37,429 bases of DNA from Simplicispira psychrophila DSM 11588 (GCF_000688255.1 NZ_JHYS01000022.1:1-37429); one strand, 5' to 3'; positions 24,573-33,373 are shown, counted from the first letter of the stretch. A program made the numbers and translations. The notes: generated by a model not told the origin, from the sequence alone.

Positions 24573-25620
24573 CTCCGCTCTTGTGTCCGCCCCCGCCTCT
24601 CTCTCCCCCTCCCGCCGCGCGTGGCTGCGTTTCAAGCGCAACCGGCTGGGTTATTGGAGCCTGCTGGCTTTTTGCGCGCTGGTGCTGCTCAGTCTGTGCG
24701 CCGAGCTGGTCAGCAACGATCGGCCGCTGGTGGTGCGCTACGAGGGCCAGACCTATTGGCCGATGCTCAAGGACTACCCCGAGACCACCTTTGGCGGCGA
24801 CTTTGCGACACCGGCGGACTACCTCGATCCGTTTATCAAGCAACGTATTACCGAAGGCAGCAACTGGGCGCTCTACACCCTCAACCCCTACGGGCCGAAT
24901 ACGCTGAACTACTTTGCCAAAGCGCCCAACCCGTCGGCGCCGTCGCTCGACAACTGGCTGGGCACGGATGACCGGGGGCGCGACCTGCTGGCGCAATTGC
25001 TCTACGGCTTTCGCGTCAGCGTGCTGTTTGCACTGGCGCTGACGTTTACCGGCGTGTTGCTGGGCGTGGTGGCGGGGGCGATTCAGGGGTTTTTTGGCGG
25101 CAAGACCGATTTGGCGTTTCAGCGCTTTATCGAAATTTGGGGCTCCATGCCGGAGCTGTATCTGCTCATCATCTTCAGCGCGGTGCTGGCGCCGAGCATT
25201 GCGCTGCTGCTGGTGCTGCTGAGCCTGTTTGGCTGGATGGGGCTGTCGGACTACGTGCGCGCCGAGTTTTTGCGCAACCGCCAGCTCGATTACGTCAAAG
25301 CGGCGCGTGCTTTAGGCGTGGGCAACGGCCAAATCATCTGGCGCCACATATTGCCCAACAGCCTGACGCCGGTAGTGACGTTTTTGCCTTTCCGTATGAG
25401 CGCGGCCATCCTGGCGCTGACCTCGCTGGACTTTTTGGGCTTGGGTGTGCCGCCGGGCACGCCCAGCTTGGGCGAGCTGCTCAGCCAAGGCAAAAACAAT
25501 ATCGATGCGTGGTGGATTTCGCTGTCCACTTTTGCGGTGTTGGTGGTCACGCTGCTGCTGCTGACCTTCATGGGCGACGCGCTGCGCGATGCGCTCGACC
25601 CGCGCAAATCCGAGCGATGA
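24538..25620 (+). CDS. yejE: Peptide ABC transporter permease YejE
   Basis: The 360-residue second permease of the Yej importer opens with SLSPSRRAWLRFKRNRLGYWSLLAFCALVLLSLCAELVSNDRPL, typical for YejE, and has the family loop REFLRNR-like AEFLRNRQLDYVKAARALGVGNGQIIWRHILPNSLTPV. It ends DALRDALDPRKSER. The start is uncertain: ATG 24538 lies within yejB, and GTG 24556 or GTG 24583 would also fit. The stop overlaps a potential ATG of yejF (ATGA at 25617-25620). Confidence 0.92.
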   Translation: MSGSIRVSSLINSALVSAPASLSPSRRAWLRFKRNRLGYWSLLAFCALVLLSLCAELVSNDRPLVVRYEGQTYWPMLKDYPETTFGGDFATPADYLDPFIKQRITEGSNWALYTLNPYGPNTLNYFAKAPNPSAPSLDNWLGTDDRGRDLLAQLLYGFRVSVLFALALTFTGVLLGVVAGAIQGFFGGKTDLAFQRFIEIWGSMPELYLLIIFSAVLAPSIALLLVLLSLFGWMGLSDYVRAEFLRNRQLDYVKAARALGVGNGQIIWRHILPNSLTPVVTFLPFRMSAAILALTSLDFLGLGVPPGTPSLGELLSQGKNNIDAWWISLSTFAVLVVTLLLLTFMGDALRDALDPRKSER

Positions 25621-27257
25621 ATGGAACTTACATGAATACTGTAACACCCTTACTGGAGGTAGAACACTTGGAAGTGCGCTTTGGTAACAAAGCGGTGGTG
25701 CACGGTGTCAGTTTTGCCATTGCAGCCGGTGAAAAGCTGGCGCTGGTGGGCGAGTCAGGCTCGGGCAAGACCATTACCGCGCTCAGCCTGCTGCGTCTGG
25801 CGGGCGATGCCAACATCAGTGGCAAAGCCAAGCTACGCGGGCGCGATCTGCTCTCTCTATCAGAGCGTGAGATGCGCGGCGTGCGCGGTGGTGACATCGC
25901 CATGGTGTTTCAGGAGCCGATGACGGCATTGAACCCTTTGATGACCATCGGCCAGCAAATTACCGAGGTTTTAGAGCTTAAAAAGGCGCTAACGCCCGCC
26001 CAGTCTGCGCAAGCAGCTATTGAATTATTAGCAAAAACCGGTATTCCAGAACCTGCGCGGCGCGCCAATGCCTTTCCGCACCAGCTGAGCGGCGGCCAGC
26101 GCCAGCGCGCCATGATTGCCATGGCGCTGGCCAGCGAGCCGGCGCTGCTGCTGGCCGACGAGCCAACCACGGCGCTCGATGTCACGCTGCGCGGTCAGAT
26201 TCTCGATTTGCTGTCGGCTTTGCAGCGCAGCAGCGGTATGGCGGTGTTGCTGATCACCCACGACCTGAATCTGGTGCGCCGCTTTGCCGACCGTGTGGCG
26301 GTGATGGAGCAGGGCGTATTGGTCGAACAAGGCCGTGTGGCCGAGGTGTTCAACGCACCGCAGCACGCCTATACCCAGCGCCTGATGGCCAGCCAGCCCC
26401 GACGCGATGTGCAGGAGGCTGCGCCTCCACCCGGCACCGTGCCCGTGGTGCAGGCGCAAAACCTGCGGGTGGTCTACCCCACGCCGCTGCCGGGTGTGCG
26501 TGGTTGGTTCAAAAAAGGCGAATTCGTGGCCGTACAGGGCGCCAGCTTGCAATTGCTGGCGGGGCAGACGCTGGGCGTGGTGGGTGAGTCAGGCTCGGGC
26601 AAATCGACGCTGGCGCAAGCGCTGCTGGGACTGTTGCCCTTTTCGGGCGGGGTGCAGGTCAGTGGCCAGGCGTGGCAGCAGCCGGCCACGCGCAATACCC
26701 CGGCCAACCAGCAGCTGCGTCGGCAGGTACAGGTGGTGTTCCAAGATCCGTTCTCGTCACTTTCGCCGCGCCTGACGGTGGAAGAAATCGTGGGCGAGGG
26801 CTTGCGCGTACACGAGTCGCAGCAGACCACAGCCGAACGGCGCACGCGGGTCGAGGCGGCGCTGGCTGAAGTGGGTCTGAGCGAAGCGCAGTTTCCCGGC
26901 CTGCTGGCGCGCTATCCGCACGAATTTTCCGGTGGCCAGCGCCAACGGCTGGCGATTGCCCGCGCCCTCATCGTGCAGCCGCAGGTGCTGGTGCTGGACG
27001 AGCCGACCAGCGCGCTTGACGTCACCATCCAGCAGCAGGTCCTGGCCTTGCTACAGCGCCTGCAGAAGGAAAAGGGTTTGAGCTACCTGCTCATCACCCA
27101 CGATGTCGATGTGATTCGCGCCATGGCGCACCACGTGCTGGTGATGAAAGACGGCGAAATCGTGGAAAACGGCCCGGTGGCCCAGGTGCTGGATGCGCCG
27201 CAGCATCCCTATACCCAGCGCCTGGTGGCTGCGGCCACGGTGTCTGATAGCAGATAG
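25617..27257 (+). CDS. yejF: Peptide ABC transporter ATPase YejF (two fused ATPase domains)
   Basis: This protein powers the Yej importer with two ATP-binding domains in one chain of 546 residues. Domain 1: Walker A GESGSGKT, signature LSGGQRQR, Walker B LLLADEPTTALD, switch His in LITHD. Domain 2: GESGSGKS, FSGGQRQR, LVLDEPTSALD, LITHD. All catalytic residues are present. ATG 25617 overlaps the yejE stop; ATG 25632 (MNTVTPLLEVEHLEV) is an alternative. Bases 25967-26036 (about residues 118-140), between the Q-loop and signature of domain 1, are AT-rich and closely resemble the intergenic repeat, though the protein length there is normal for the family. Confidence 0.94.
   Translation: MNGTYMNTVTPLLEVEHLEVRFGNKAVVHGVSFAIAAGEKLALVGESGSGKTITALSLLRLAGDANISGKAKLRGRDLLSLSEREMRGVRGGDIAMVFQEPMTALNPLMTIGQQITEVLELKKALTPAQSAQAAIELLAKTGIPEPARRANAFPHQLSGGQRQRAMIAMALASEPALLLADEPTTALDVTLRGQILDLLSALQRSSGMAVLLITHDLNLVRRFADRVAVMEQGVLVEQGRVAEVFNAPQHAYTQRLMASQPRRDVQEAAPPPGTVPVVQAQNLRVVYPTPLPGVRGWFKKGEFVAVQGASLQLLAGQTLGVVGESGSGKSTLAQALLGLLPFSGGVQVSGQAWQQPATRNTPANQQLRRQVQVVFQDPFSSLSPRLTVEEIVGEGLRVHESQQTTAERRTRVEAALAEVGLSEAQFPGLLARYPHEFSGGQRQRLAIARALIVQPQVLVLDEPTSALDVTIQQQVLALLQRLQKEKGLSYLLITHDVDVIRAMAHHVLVMKDGEIVENGPVAQVLDAPQHPYTQRLVAAATVSDSR
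25967..26036 (-). repeat. Repeat-like sequence inside the yejF coding region (copy j)
   Basis: GCTTAAAAAGGCGCTAACGC followed by TGCGCAAGCAGCTATTGAATTATTAGC has the same order of blocks as the intergenic copies at 29627 and 36961 (GCTTAAA, CTCTAGCCC-like, GCGCAAGCAGCTATT). It keeps the reading frame open and encodes LKKALTPAQSAQAAIELLAKT. Confidence 0.45.
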
Positions 27258-27268
27258 CACCGTGTTGC

Positions 27269-27326
27269 AGGCTGAAAATCGCTCTGGCGCCGGTCTTGAC
27301 AGCGCTAAGAGCTATCAAAATTAAAG
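27269..27326 (-). repeat. Intergenic repeat, copy f
   Basis: CTCTGGCGCCGGTCTTGACAGC followed by GCTAAGAGCTATCAAAATTAA: reverse-orientation copy, just past the yejF stop. Confidence 0.55.
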
Positions 27327-27384
27327 TGATGCCATGCACCGGAAACGGGAGCGGAAGGTCTTCGATCGGTGGGTTAGGGTAATT

Positions 27385-27401
27385 TGCACCTCTTTGGTGC
27401 A
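27385..27401. promoter_or_regulatory. NtrC-like palindrome
   Basis: TGCACC-TCTTT-GGTGCA agrees with the NtrC enhancer consensus TGCACC-N5-GGTGCA. The palindrome extends by one base on each side. It lies about 20 bases before a sigma-54-like -24 element. Confidence 0.5.
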
Positions 27402-27419
27402 ATCGACAGCCCTGATGTT

Positions 27420-27435
27420 GGGCATGGTAATTGCT
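27420..27435 (+). promoter_or_regulatory. Sigma-54-type (-24/-12) promoter
   Basis: GGGCATGGTAATTGCT has the invariant GG (27421-27422) and GC (27433-27434) with exactly ten bases between, and fits TGGCACG-N4-TTGCA in all but two or three places. A transcript would start near 27445, shortly before ATG 27464. Confidence 0.5.
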
Positions 27436-27463
27436 TGTCTAGGCCTTCAGCTTTCACCATGCC

Positions 27464-29620
27464 ATGGACTTTTTTGTGCCTTCTTTCTTCGCTCCCCGCC
27501 ATCGCCGCGCCAGCCTGCTTTCCACTGAAGTCGTGAACCGTTCCCGGGTGCTGGACACACTGGTCAACAACCTGGAAGGCATGGCCTACCGCTGCCTGAA
27601 CGATGCCCACTGGACGATGGTTTTTGTCAGCCAGGGGTGTGCGGAATTGACCGGCTATGCCCCGGCGCAGTTGCTCGGCCCCAACGGGGTCTCCTGGGCG
27701 CAGATTACCCATCCGGACGATCTGCCGCGGGTGCGCGGTGCTGTCCAGCGCGCTGTGGCCAGTGGACAGCGCTTTGCAGTGCAGTACCGCATCACCACCT
27801 TGTCGGGGCAGACGCGCCATGTGACCGAGCGCGGTGTGGCGGTGCACGATGAGCACAACGTGCTGGTCGTGGAAGGTTTCATTGAAGACATCACCCAGAC
27901 CCAGGGCACGCGGGAGGCCCTGGAGCACGCCGAACTGCGCTACCGTCACATCTTCGAGCACGCCAGCGAGGGCATCTTCCAGACCACGCGCGATGGCCAT
28001 TACTTGGCTGCCAACCCGGCGCTGGCGCGCATCTACGGTTACCAGACGCCCGCAACGCTGATGGCCGACCTGTCCGACATCGACCGCCGCCTGTACGCCA
28101 AGCCGGGCAGGCGCGAAGTTTTTCACCGGCTGATGAAGGCCCAGGGTCAAGTGCTCAACTTCGAGTCGGAGGTGTACCGGCGCGATGGCACGCGTATCTG
28201 GATATCGGAAAACGCCCATGTCGTGCGCGGCTCGCATGGCGAATTCCTGTGCTATGAAGGCACGGTGCAGGACATCTCCGAGCGGCGCCATTACCAAGAG
28301 CAACTGGAGCGCCACGCCAACCATGACCTGCTCACTGGTCTGCCCAACCGCGTGCTGCTGGGTGACCGCATCGCGCAGGGTATCGCACGCGCCACACGCT
28401 TGGGCTACTACCTGGCGCTGGTGTTTATCGACCTGGACAACTTCAAGTTCATCAACGACAGCCTGGGTCATGCCGCAGGCGATGAGCTGCTCAAGGAGGT
28501 GGCCTTGCGTCTGACGGGGTGCCTGCGCAGTTCCGACACCGTGGCCCGATTGGGTGGCGACGAGTTTGTGCTGGTCATCAACGACCACTACCGCACGAGC
28601 AGCGTGATCTCGCTGCTGGAGCGGGTACTGAAAGACATTGGCCGCCCGGTGATGCTGTCCGGGCGCGAGTTTCAGGTCGGTGCCAGCCTGGGTGTAGCCA
28701 TGTTCCCCAGCGATGGCGATGATGCGCAGCTGTTGCTCAAGCACGCCGACGTGGCCATGTATGCCGCCAAAGACCGGGGGCGCAACAATTTTCAGTTTTT
28801 CACCCGTGAACTCAACCGCCAAGCCGATGAGCGTCTGCACCTGGAGGCGGCCATGCGCACCGCACTGGAGCAGGGCGCCTTTGAGGTGCATTACCAGCCG
28901 AAAGTGGACCACCGGCGCCGCATCGTCGGCGTCGAGGCGCTGGCGCGCTGGTTCCACCCCGAGTTGGGCACGGTAGGGCCGGATCGCTTTATCCCCATCG
29001 CCGAAGAAACCGGACTGATCCTGCCGCTGACCACCGCCATCCTGCGCCTTGCGCTGGCCGCCGCGCACCGCTGGAACCACCAGCGCGAGGTGCCGCTGCG
29101 CTTGGCCGTCAATCTGTCCCCCCAGCTTTTTTTGAGCCACGACATCGTGGCGCACGTGTCCGCCTTGCTGCGCCAAGCCCAAGTGCCGCCTTGTCAGGTG
29201 GAGCTGGAGATCACCGAGTCGGTGTTCATGGGCGACAGTGAGCGTGCCGTGGCCATCCTGAGCGACTTCAAGGCCTTGGGCGTGGGTCTGGCCATGGACG
29301 ACTTTGGCACCGGCTATTCATCACTGAGCTACTTGCGGCGTTTTCCGCTGGACACGATCAAGATCGACCGCTCTTTGGTGACGGGCCTGGAGCACGAAGA
29401 GGAGGTGGCGATGATTGCGCGCGCTGCCATCTCGCTGGGCAAGAGTCTGCGCAAGACGGTGGTGGCCGAGGGAGTGGAAACCCAGGCGCAGTTTGATTTT
29501 TTGCGTTACCAGGGCTGTGATGAATTTCAGGGCTACCTGCTCTCGCGCCCTGTGTCCGAGGAGCAATTGACACGCCTGTTGCTGGAGACAGGTGGGGTGA
29601 TTGCGCCCACGCCGATGTAG
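27464..29620 (+). CDS. PAS-PAS-GGDEF-EAL cyclic-di-GMP signalling protein
   Basis: The 718-residue protein carries two PAS sensor domains (about 30-150 and 155-280), a GGDEF diguanylate cyclase (about 285-450) and an EAL phosphodiesterase (about 460-710). The cyclase site is intact (RLGGDEF, residues 364-368) with an RxxD inhibitory site five residues before it (R355-D358). The EAL site is intact (VEALARW; later DDFGTGYSSLSYL and ITESVFM). Both activities are possible. No membrane segment or signal peptide is seen, so it is cytoplasmic. ATG 27464 lacks a clear ribosome site. Upstream lie a sigma-54-like promoter and an NtrC-like palindrome, suggesting nitrogen-linked expression. It is convergent with the lipocalin gene. 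Confidence 0.93.
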   Translation: MDFFVPSFFAPRHRRASLLSTEVVNRSRVLDTLVNNLEGMAYRCLNDAHWTMVFVSQGCAELTGYAPAQLLGPNGVSWAQITHPDDLPRVRGAVQRAVASGQRFAVQYRITTLSGQTRHVTERGVAVHDEHNVLVVEGFIEDITQTQGTREALEHAELRYRHIFEHASEGIFQTTRDGHYLAANPALARIYGYQTPATLMADLSDIDRRLYAKPGRREVFHRLMKAQGQVLNFESEVYRRDGTRIWISENAHVVRGSHGEFLCYEGTVQDISERRHYQEQLERHANHDLLTGLPNRVLLGDRIAQGIARATRLGYYLALVFIDLDNFKFINDSLGHAAGDELLKEVALRLTGCLRSSDTVARLGGDEFVLVINDHYRTSSVISLLERVLKDIGRPVMLSGREFQVGASLGVAMFPSDGDDAQLLLKHADVAMYAAKDRGRNNFQFFTRELNRQADERLHLEAAMRTALEQGAFEVHYQPKVDHRRRIVGVEALARWFHPELGTVGPDRFIPIAEETGLILPLTTAILRLALAAAHRWNHQREVPLRLAVNLSPQLFLSHDIVAHVSALLRQAQVPPCQVELEITESVFMGDSERAVAILSDFKALGVGLAMDDFGTGYSSLSYLRRFPLDTIKIDRSLVTGLEHEEEVAMIARAAISLGKSLRKTVVAEGVETQAQFDFLRYQGCDEFQGYLLSRPVSEEQLTRLLLETGGVIAPTPM

Positions 29621-29626
29621 CGGACG

Positions 29627-29710
29627 CAGCTACTATTTGCGCTTATCCTAGGGTTAAATGTGCCTCTAGCCCTTGTGTATAAAGCGTTAGCAGCTATCGA
29701 AATAGATTTT
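29627..29710. repeat. Intergenic repeat, copy g
   Basis: GCAGCTACTATTTGCGC on one side and CCTCTAGCCCTTGTGTATAA then GCGTTAGCAGCTATCGAAATAG on the other. It is the fullest copy, with two inverted arms, placed between convergent genes. Confidence 0.65.
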
Positions 29711-29723
29711 TTGCGGCGTGTTC

Positions 29724-30302
29724 TTATCTGCCGGTGGTGTTGGCGCCGTCCTGCAGCACCCACAGCACCTGCTGTTCGTCCACCCCCAGGTTGCGCGCCT
29801 GGAGCAGCAGTTGCTGCTGGACGTTCTCGGCCAGCACCGGCGTGCGCGACAGGATCCAGAAATAATCCAGGCTTGACCCGACCACCATCGCCCATTGGTA
29901 TTTGGGATCAAGCGCCACCACGTTGTAACCCCCATAAAACGGGCCGAAGAACGATACCTTCAGCGCCGCCTGCGTGGGTTCGCCGACAAAGCGCGCCTTG
30001 CCTACTGACTCTTTCCATTGCTGGCGTTTCGGATCAAAGCCGCGGTTGACCACACGGATCGTGCCGTCGGGGTTGCGGCTGTAGTGGGCACTGGTGCGCA
30101 CCAAGCCTTTTTCAAAACGATGGTCGATACGCGCCACCTCATACCAGTGGCCGGCGTAGCGGTCCAGATCAAAAGACACCGGCTCAATGCCTTGGGGTAC
30201 GCGCGTAGCGCAGGCGCTCAGTGCCAGCAGGGACAGCAGGGCCGCCGCTCCCAAGGCGAGGGGCAGCGCGGGCCTGCGGCGTAAAGAGGGAGGCAAAAAC
30301 AT
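29724..30302 (-). CDS. blc: Lipocalin-family outer-membrane lipoprotein (Blc-like)
   Basis: The 192-residue protein has a lipoprotein signal ending in the lipobox LSAC (Cys31 from ATG 30302) and no Asp at +2 (Ala follows), so outer-membrane sorting is expected. The lipocalin hallmark GHWYEVARIDHRFE (first motif with the GxW) is near the mature N-terminus. NPDGTIRVVNRGFD, FFGPFYGGYNVVALDPKYQWAMVVG and DYFWILSRTP are typical of bacterial Blc. Blc binds lipids in E. coli and aids envelope maintenance. AAGGA lies eight bases before ATG 30302; a longer start is less likely. Confidence 0.93.
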   Translation of the reverse strand: MFLPPSLRRRPALPLALGAAALLSLLALSACATRVPQGIEPVSFDLDRYAGHWYEVARIDHRFEKGLVRTSAHYSRNPDGTIRVVNRGFDPKRQQWKESVGKARFVGEPTQAALKVSFFGPFYGGYNVVALDPKYQWAMVVGSSLDYFWILSRTPVLAENVQQQLLLQARNLGVDEQQVLWVLQDGANTTGR

Positions 30303-30559
30303 GGTGCAATTCCTTGTGGAGATGGGATGCAATGGCGCCGCTGTGTGGGCCGATGCGTGAATGTAGTGGCGCTACCACTGCGGTGCCTGTAGGCCGCAGC
30401 TGGCAGATGTTGTCAGGCAGGGCAGTCACAGAGCCGACCGGTTGCAGCCAAGGCAGGGCGCATCCCTGTGGTGGCGCGGACGATGGTTTTACAACTGCGT
30501 GCATGGCAAAGGATAGAAAGTGCTAAGGTTTTTCACCGCCGCTTCACAGGAAGAACGCC

Positions 30560-31867
30560 ATGGCAACGGTTTCTGCTGCGCCCGCTCCCACCTATACCAG
30601 CGAAGAAAAGCGCAAGCGCGTCTTTGCCATCGTGGCGGCCTCGTCGGGCAACCTGGTCGAGTGGTTCGACTTCTACATCTACGCCTTCTGTGCGATTTAT
30701 TTCGCACCGTCCTTTTTCCCCAAGTCCGATCCGACGGCGCAGTTGTTGAACACGGCAGGAGTGTTTGCGGCGGGTTTTCTGATGCGACCCATCGGCGGCT
30801 GGATTTTTGGCCGCATCGCCGACCGGCGTGGGCGCAAGACGTCGATGGTGCTGTCGGTGCTGATGATGTGCGGCGGCTCGTTGCTGATCGCCGCGCTACC
30901 CACCTACGCCAGCATCGGTGCCTGGGCACCGGCCCTGCTGCTGCTGGCGCGATTGATCCAGGGGTTGTCGGTGGGCGGCGAATATGGCACCACCGCCACC
31001 TACATGAGCGAGGTGGCGCTGAGCGGTCAGCGCGGCTTTTTCTCGTCGTTCCAGTACGTCACGCTGATCGGCGGGCAACTGCTGGCGGTGCTGGTGGTGG
31101 TGGTGCTACAGCAGTGGCTCAGCGAGGCCGAGATGAAGGCCTGGGGCTGGCGTATTCCGTTCGTCATTGGCGCTTTGACCGCCGTGGTGGCGCTGTTTTT
31201 GCGGCGCACGCTCAAAGAAACCTCGACGGCCGAGACGCGTGCCAGTCAGGAGGCCGGCAGCGTGGCCGGCTTGCTGCGCAACCACCGCGCCGTCTTTCTG
31301 ACGGTGCTGGGCTATACCGCTGGTGGTTCGCTGATTTTCTATACCTTCACCACCTACATGCAGAAGTACTTGGTCAACTCGGCCGGCATGTCGATCAAGA
31401 CCGCCAGCTACGTGATGACGGCCTGCCTGTTTCTGTACATGTGCATGCAGCCGCTGTTTGGTGCGCTGTCCGATCGCATTGGTCGGCGCACCAGCATGAT
31501 GCTGTTTGGCAGCTTGGGGGCGCTGGCCACGGTGCCGATTTTTACGGTACTGCAGCATGTGCAGAGCCCTTATGCAGCATTTGCGCTGATCCTGCTGGCA
31601 CTGGCCATCGTCAGCTTCTACACCTCCATCGGTGGCATCGTGAAGGCTGAAATGTTTCCGCCCGAAGTGCGCGCGCTGGGCGTGGGGCTGTCGTATGCCA
31701 TCGCCAACGCCATCTTTGGCGGCTCGGCCGAATATGTGGCACTGGGACTCAAGTCACTGGGCCACGAGTCGGCGTTTTACTGGTATGTCACCGGGATGAT
31801 GGTGGTCGCTTTTCTGGTCAGCCTGCGCCTGCCGCGGCACGCCAGCTACTTGCGTACCGACCCTTAA
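30560..31867 (+). CDS. MFS transporter of the metabolite:H+ symporter family (alpha-ketoglutarate permease-like)
   Basis: The 435-residue protein has the twelve-helix major facilitator layout. [13 protein letters not shown] (loop 2-3 signature) and [13 protein letters not shown] (loop 8-9 repeat) mark the two halves. The start [21 protein letters not shown] is typical of the MHS group that includes KgtP, ProP and Shi[25 protein letters not shown] fits as well. KgtP (2-oxoglutarate) is the closest known type by memory, but the substrate is not proven. AGGA precedes ATG 30560. Confidence 0.9.
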   Translation: MATVSAAPAPTYTSEEKRKRVFAIVAASSGNLVEWFDFYIYAFCAIYFAPSFFPKSDPTAQLLNTAGVFAAGFLMRPIGGWIFGRIADRRGRKTSMVLSVLMMCGGSLLIAALPTYASIGAWAPALLLLARLIQGLSVGGEYGTTATYMSEVALSGQRGFFSSFQYVTLIGGQLLAVLVVVVLQQWLSEAEMKAWGWRIPFVIGALTAVVALFLRRTLKETSTAETRASQEAGSVAGLLRNHRAVFLTVLGYTAGGSLIFYTFTTYMQKYLVNSAGMSIKTASYVMTACLFLYMCMQPLFGALSDRIGRRTSMMLFGSLGALATVPIFTVLQHVQSPYAAFALILLALAIVSFYTSIGGIVKAEMFPPEVRALGVGLSYAIANAIFGGSAEYVALGLKSLGHESAFYWYVTGMMVVAFLVSLRLPRHASYLRTDP

Positions 31868-31925
31868 GAACCGACAGCGGGTGCTGGGCGAAAGGCCATT
31901 TCTGGTCGAAATGGCTCCACACGCT

Positions 31926-31961
31926 TGTCTGTAAAGCGCTGCTAGCTACTAAATTTGTAGC
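31926..31961 (-). repeat. Intergenic repeat, copy h
   Basis: TGTAAAGCGCTGCTAGCTACTAAATTTG: short, reverse-orientation copy between the convergent MFS and repressor genes. Confidence 0.5.
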
Positions 31962-32012
31962 GATCCCCAGAAGTCGCTGAGTACCGCTCCTGCCCCTGCG
32001 GTGGTTCGTGGA

Positions 32013-32288
32013 CTAACGCAGGTAAGACCGAAGCACGGCAGCGACCTGGTCCATACCGGCCGTGCGCTCGCTCTCTTGCAGGCCAGCTGCACTCACATGC
32101 TCGCGCAGATGGCCTTCTAGCACCTGGGCCATCAGGCCGTTGATGGCGCCCCGGATCGCGGCGATCTGCTGCAACACAGCGGCGCAGTCGGTTTCGGCCA
32201 GCAGTGCCTTTTCAAGCGCACTGGTCTGGCCCTGGATTCGGCGCACGCGCGCCAGCAATGGTTTCTGTCCCGCAACGGTGTGCGCCAT
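32013..32288 (-). CDS. dmeR: RcnR/CsoR-family Ni/Co-responsive repressor (DmeR-like)
   Basis: The 91-residue all-helical repressor keeps H3, C35, H60, E63 and H64, numbered from its ATG. These are the residues that bind Ni(II)/Co(II) in E. coli RcnR, whereas the Cu-type CsoR and the aldehyde-type FrmR differ at some of these places. Basic residues near the start (K9, R14, R16, R17) form the DNA-contact face. AAGGA precedes ATG 32288. It is divergent from a DmeF-type exporter with an RcnR-like operator between them. In other proteobacteria dmeR-dmeF pairs have the same layout and role; metal binding releases the repressor. Confidence 0.9.
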   Translation of the reverse strand: MAHTVAGQKPLLARVRRIQGQTSALEKALLAETDCAAVLQQIAAIRGAINGLMAQVLEGHLREHVSAAGLQESERTAGMDQVAAVLRSYLR

Positions 32289-32305
32289 GTTGATTGCTTC
32301 CTTTC

Positions 32306-32324
32306 TATACTGGGGTGGAGTATA
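32306..32324. promoter_or_regulatory. RcnR-type operator
   Basis: TATACTGGGGTGGAGTATA: a TACT and an AGTA half separated by a G-rich centre, with TA flanks. This is the RcnR site form TACT-G6-N-AGTA with one G replaced by T. It lies 17 bases before the repressor start and 28 before the exporter start, so it can control both. Confidence 0.7.
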
Positions 32325-32352
32325 TTATGGGCGTTTCCAGACCCCCCATTTC

Positions 32353-33294
32353 ATGCAAGTCTCTGTCCCGCATCCCCACTGGACCCATTCCCACCATTTT
32401 CACCAGGACAACCCGCTGGCCGAGCGCAACACGCGCTGGGCCGTGGCCCTGACGTTGGTGATGATGGTGGCCGAAATCGCCGGCGGCTGGGTTTTCAACT
32501 CGATGGCCTTGCTGGCTGATGGCTGGCATATGAGCTCCCATGCCCTGGCACTCGGACTCTCGGCCATGGCCTACGCGGCGGCGCGCCATTACGCACACGA
32601 CAAGCGGTTTTCGTTGGGCACCTGGAAGATCGAGGTGCTGGCGGGATACACGAGCGCGTTGGCACTGGTGCTGGTGGCTGGCGTGATGTTGGTGCAGTCG
32701 CTCCAGCGGTTGATGGCGCCGCAACCCATCCACTACGATGAGGCCATCGCCATCAGCGTGGTGGGCCTGCTGGTTAACCTGGCCTGTGCCTGGTTGTTGC
32801 GGGGTGGGCACCACCACGGCCATGACCACGGACAAGCCGACCACCCGCACCACCATGACTTGAACCTGCGCTCGGCCTACCTGCATGTGCTGGCCGACGC
32901 GGCCACTTCGGTGCTCGCCATCGTGGCGCTGCTGGGCGGCAAGGTCTGGGGTGCAAACTGGCTTGATCCGCTCATGGGCATCGTGGGCGCTGTGCTGGTG
33001 GCGGTGTGGGCCCAGGGCCTGCTGCGGGATGCGGGCAAGGTGCTGCTCGATGCTGAAATGGACGCACCGGTGGTGCAGGAAATCCGTGAAGTCATCGCGG
33101 CCAGCCCGCTGCCGGCGCACATCAGCGATCTGCATGTCTGGCGTGTGGGCCGCGGCAACTATGCGTGCATCGTGTCTCTGGTCACGTCGCAAGGCGCTGA
33201 CCCGGAGTATTTCAAGCAGCTGCTGCGGGTGCATGAGGAACTGGTCCATATCACGATCGAGCTCCATGTCGCAGACGCAGCCGTGCTGGCGTGA
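32353..33294 (+). CDS. dmeF: CDF cation efflux protein DmeF (Co/Ni)
   Basis: The 313-residue inner-membrane exporter has six membrane segments. The N-terminal tail (HPHWTHSHHFHQ) and the loop after helix IV (GGHHHGHDHGQADHPHHHD) are His-rich. Helix II carries LLADGWHMSSHALALG and helix V LHVLADAATS, the DmeF pattern of metal-binding residues (His/His/His/Asp). DmeF in Cupriavidus and Rhizobium exports Co and Ni. I start at ATG 32353, the first ATG after the operator, though its ribosome site is weak. It is divergent from dmeR. Confidence 0.92.
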   Translation: MQVSVPHPHWTHSHHFHQDNPLAERNTRWAVALTLVMMVAEIAGGWVFNSMALLADGWHMSSHALALGLSAMAYAAARHYAHDKRFSLGTWKIEVLAGYTSALALVLVAGVMLVQSLQRLMAPQPIHYDEAIAISVVGLLVNLACAWLLRGGHHHGHDHGQADHPHHHDLNLRSAYLHVLADAATSVLAIVALLGGKVWGANWLDPLMGIVGAVLVAVWAQGLLRDAGKVLLDAEMDAPVVQEIREVIAASPLPAHISDLHVWRVGRGNYACIVSLVTSQGADPEYFKQLLRVHEELVHITIELHVADAAVLA

Positions 33295-33329
33295 GTCCGG
33301 GAGATCTCGCTTTTTTCAATAACTGCCGA

Positions 33330-33373
33330 GCCTGCAGGCAGAATCGTGTGCAGCGCGCGAATGCGCACGATTC
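33330..33373. promoter_or_regulatory. Palindrome and stem-loop before the second CDF gene
   Basis: GCCTGCAGGC (33330-33339) is a perfect 10-bp palindrome. Next, GAATCGTGTGCA (33341-33352) pairs with TGCGCACGATTC (33362-33373) in 11 of 12 positions. The structure ends 17 bases before ATG 33390 and has no T-run. It may be an operator or an mRNA structure over the start region. Confidence 0.45.

Noticed and set aside
27374-29182. 602-codon open frame antisense to the GGDEF-EAL gene
   Set aside because: The composition is that of a reverse-strand shadow, and the plus strand has complete PAS, GGDEF and EAL motifs.
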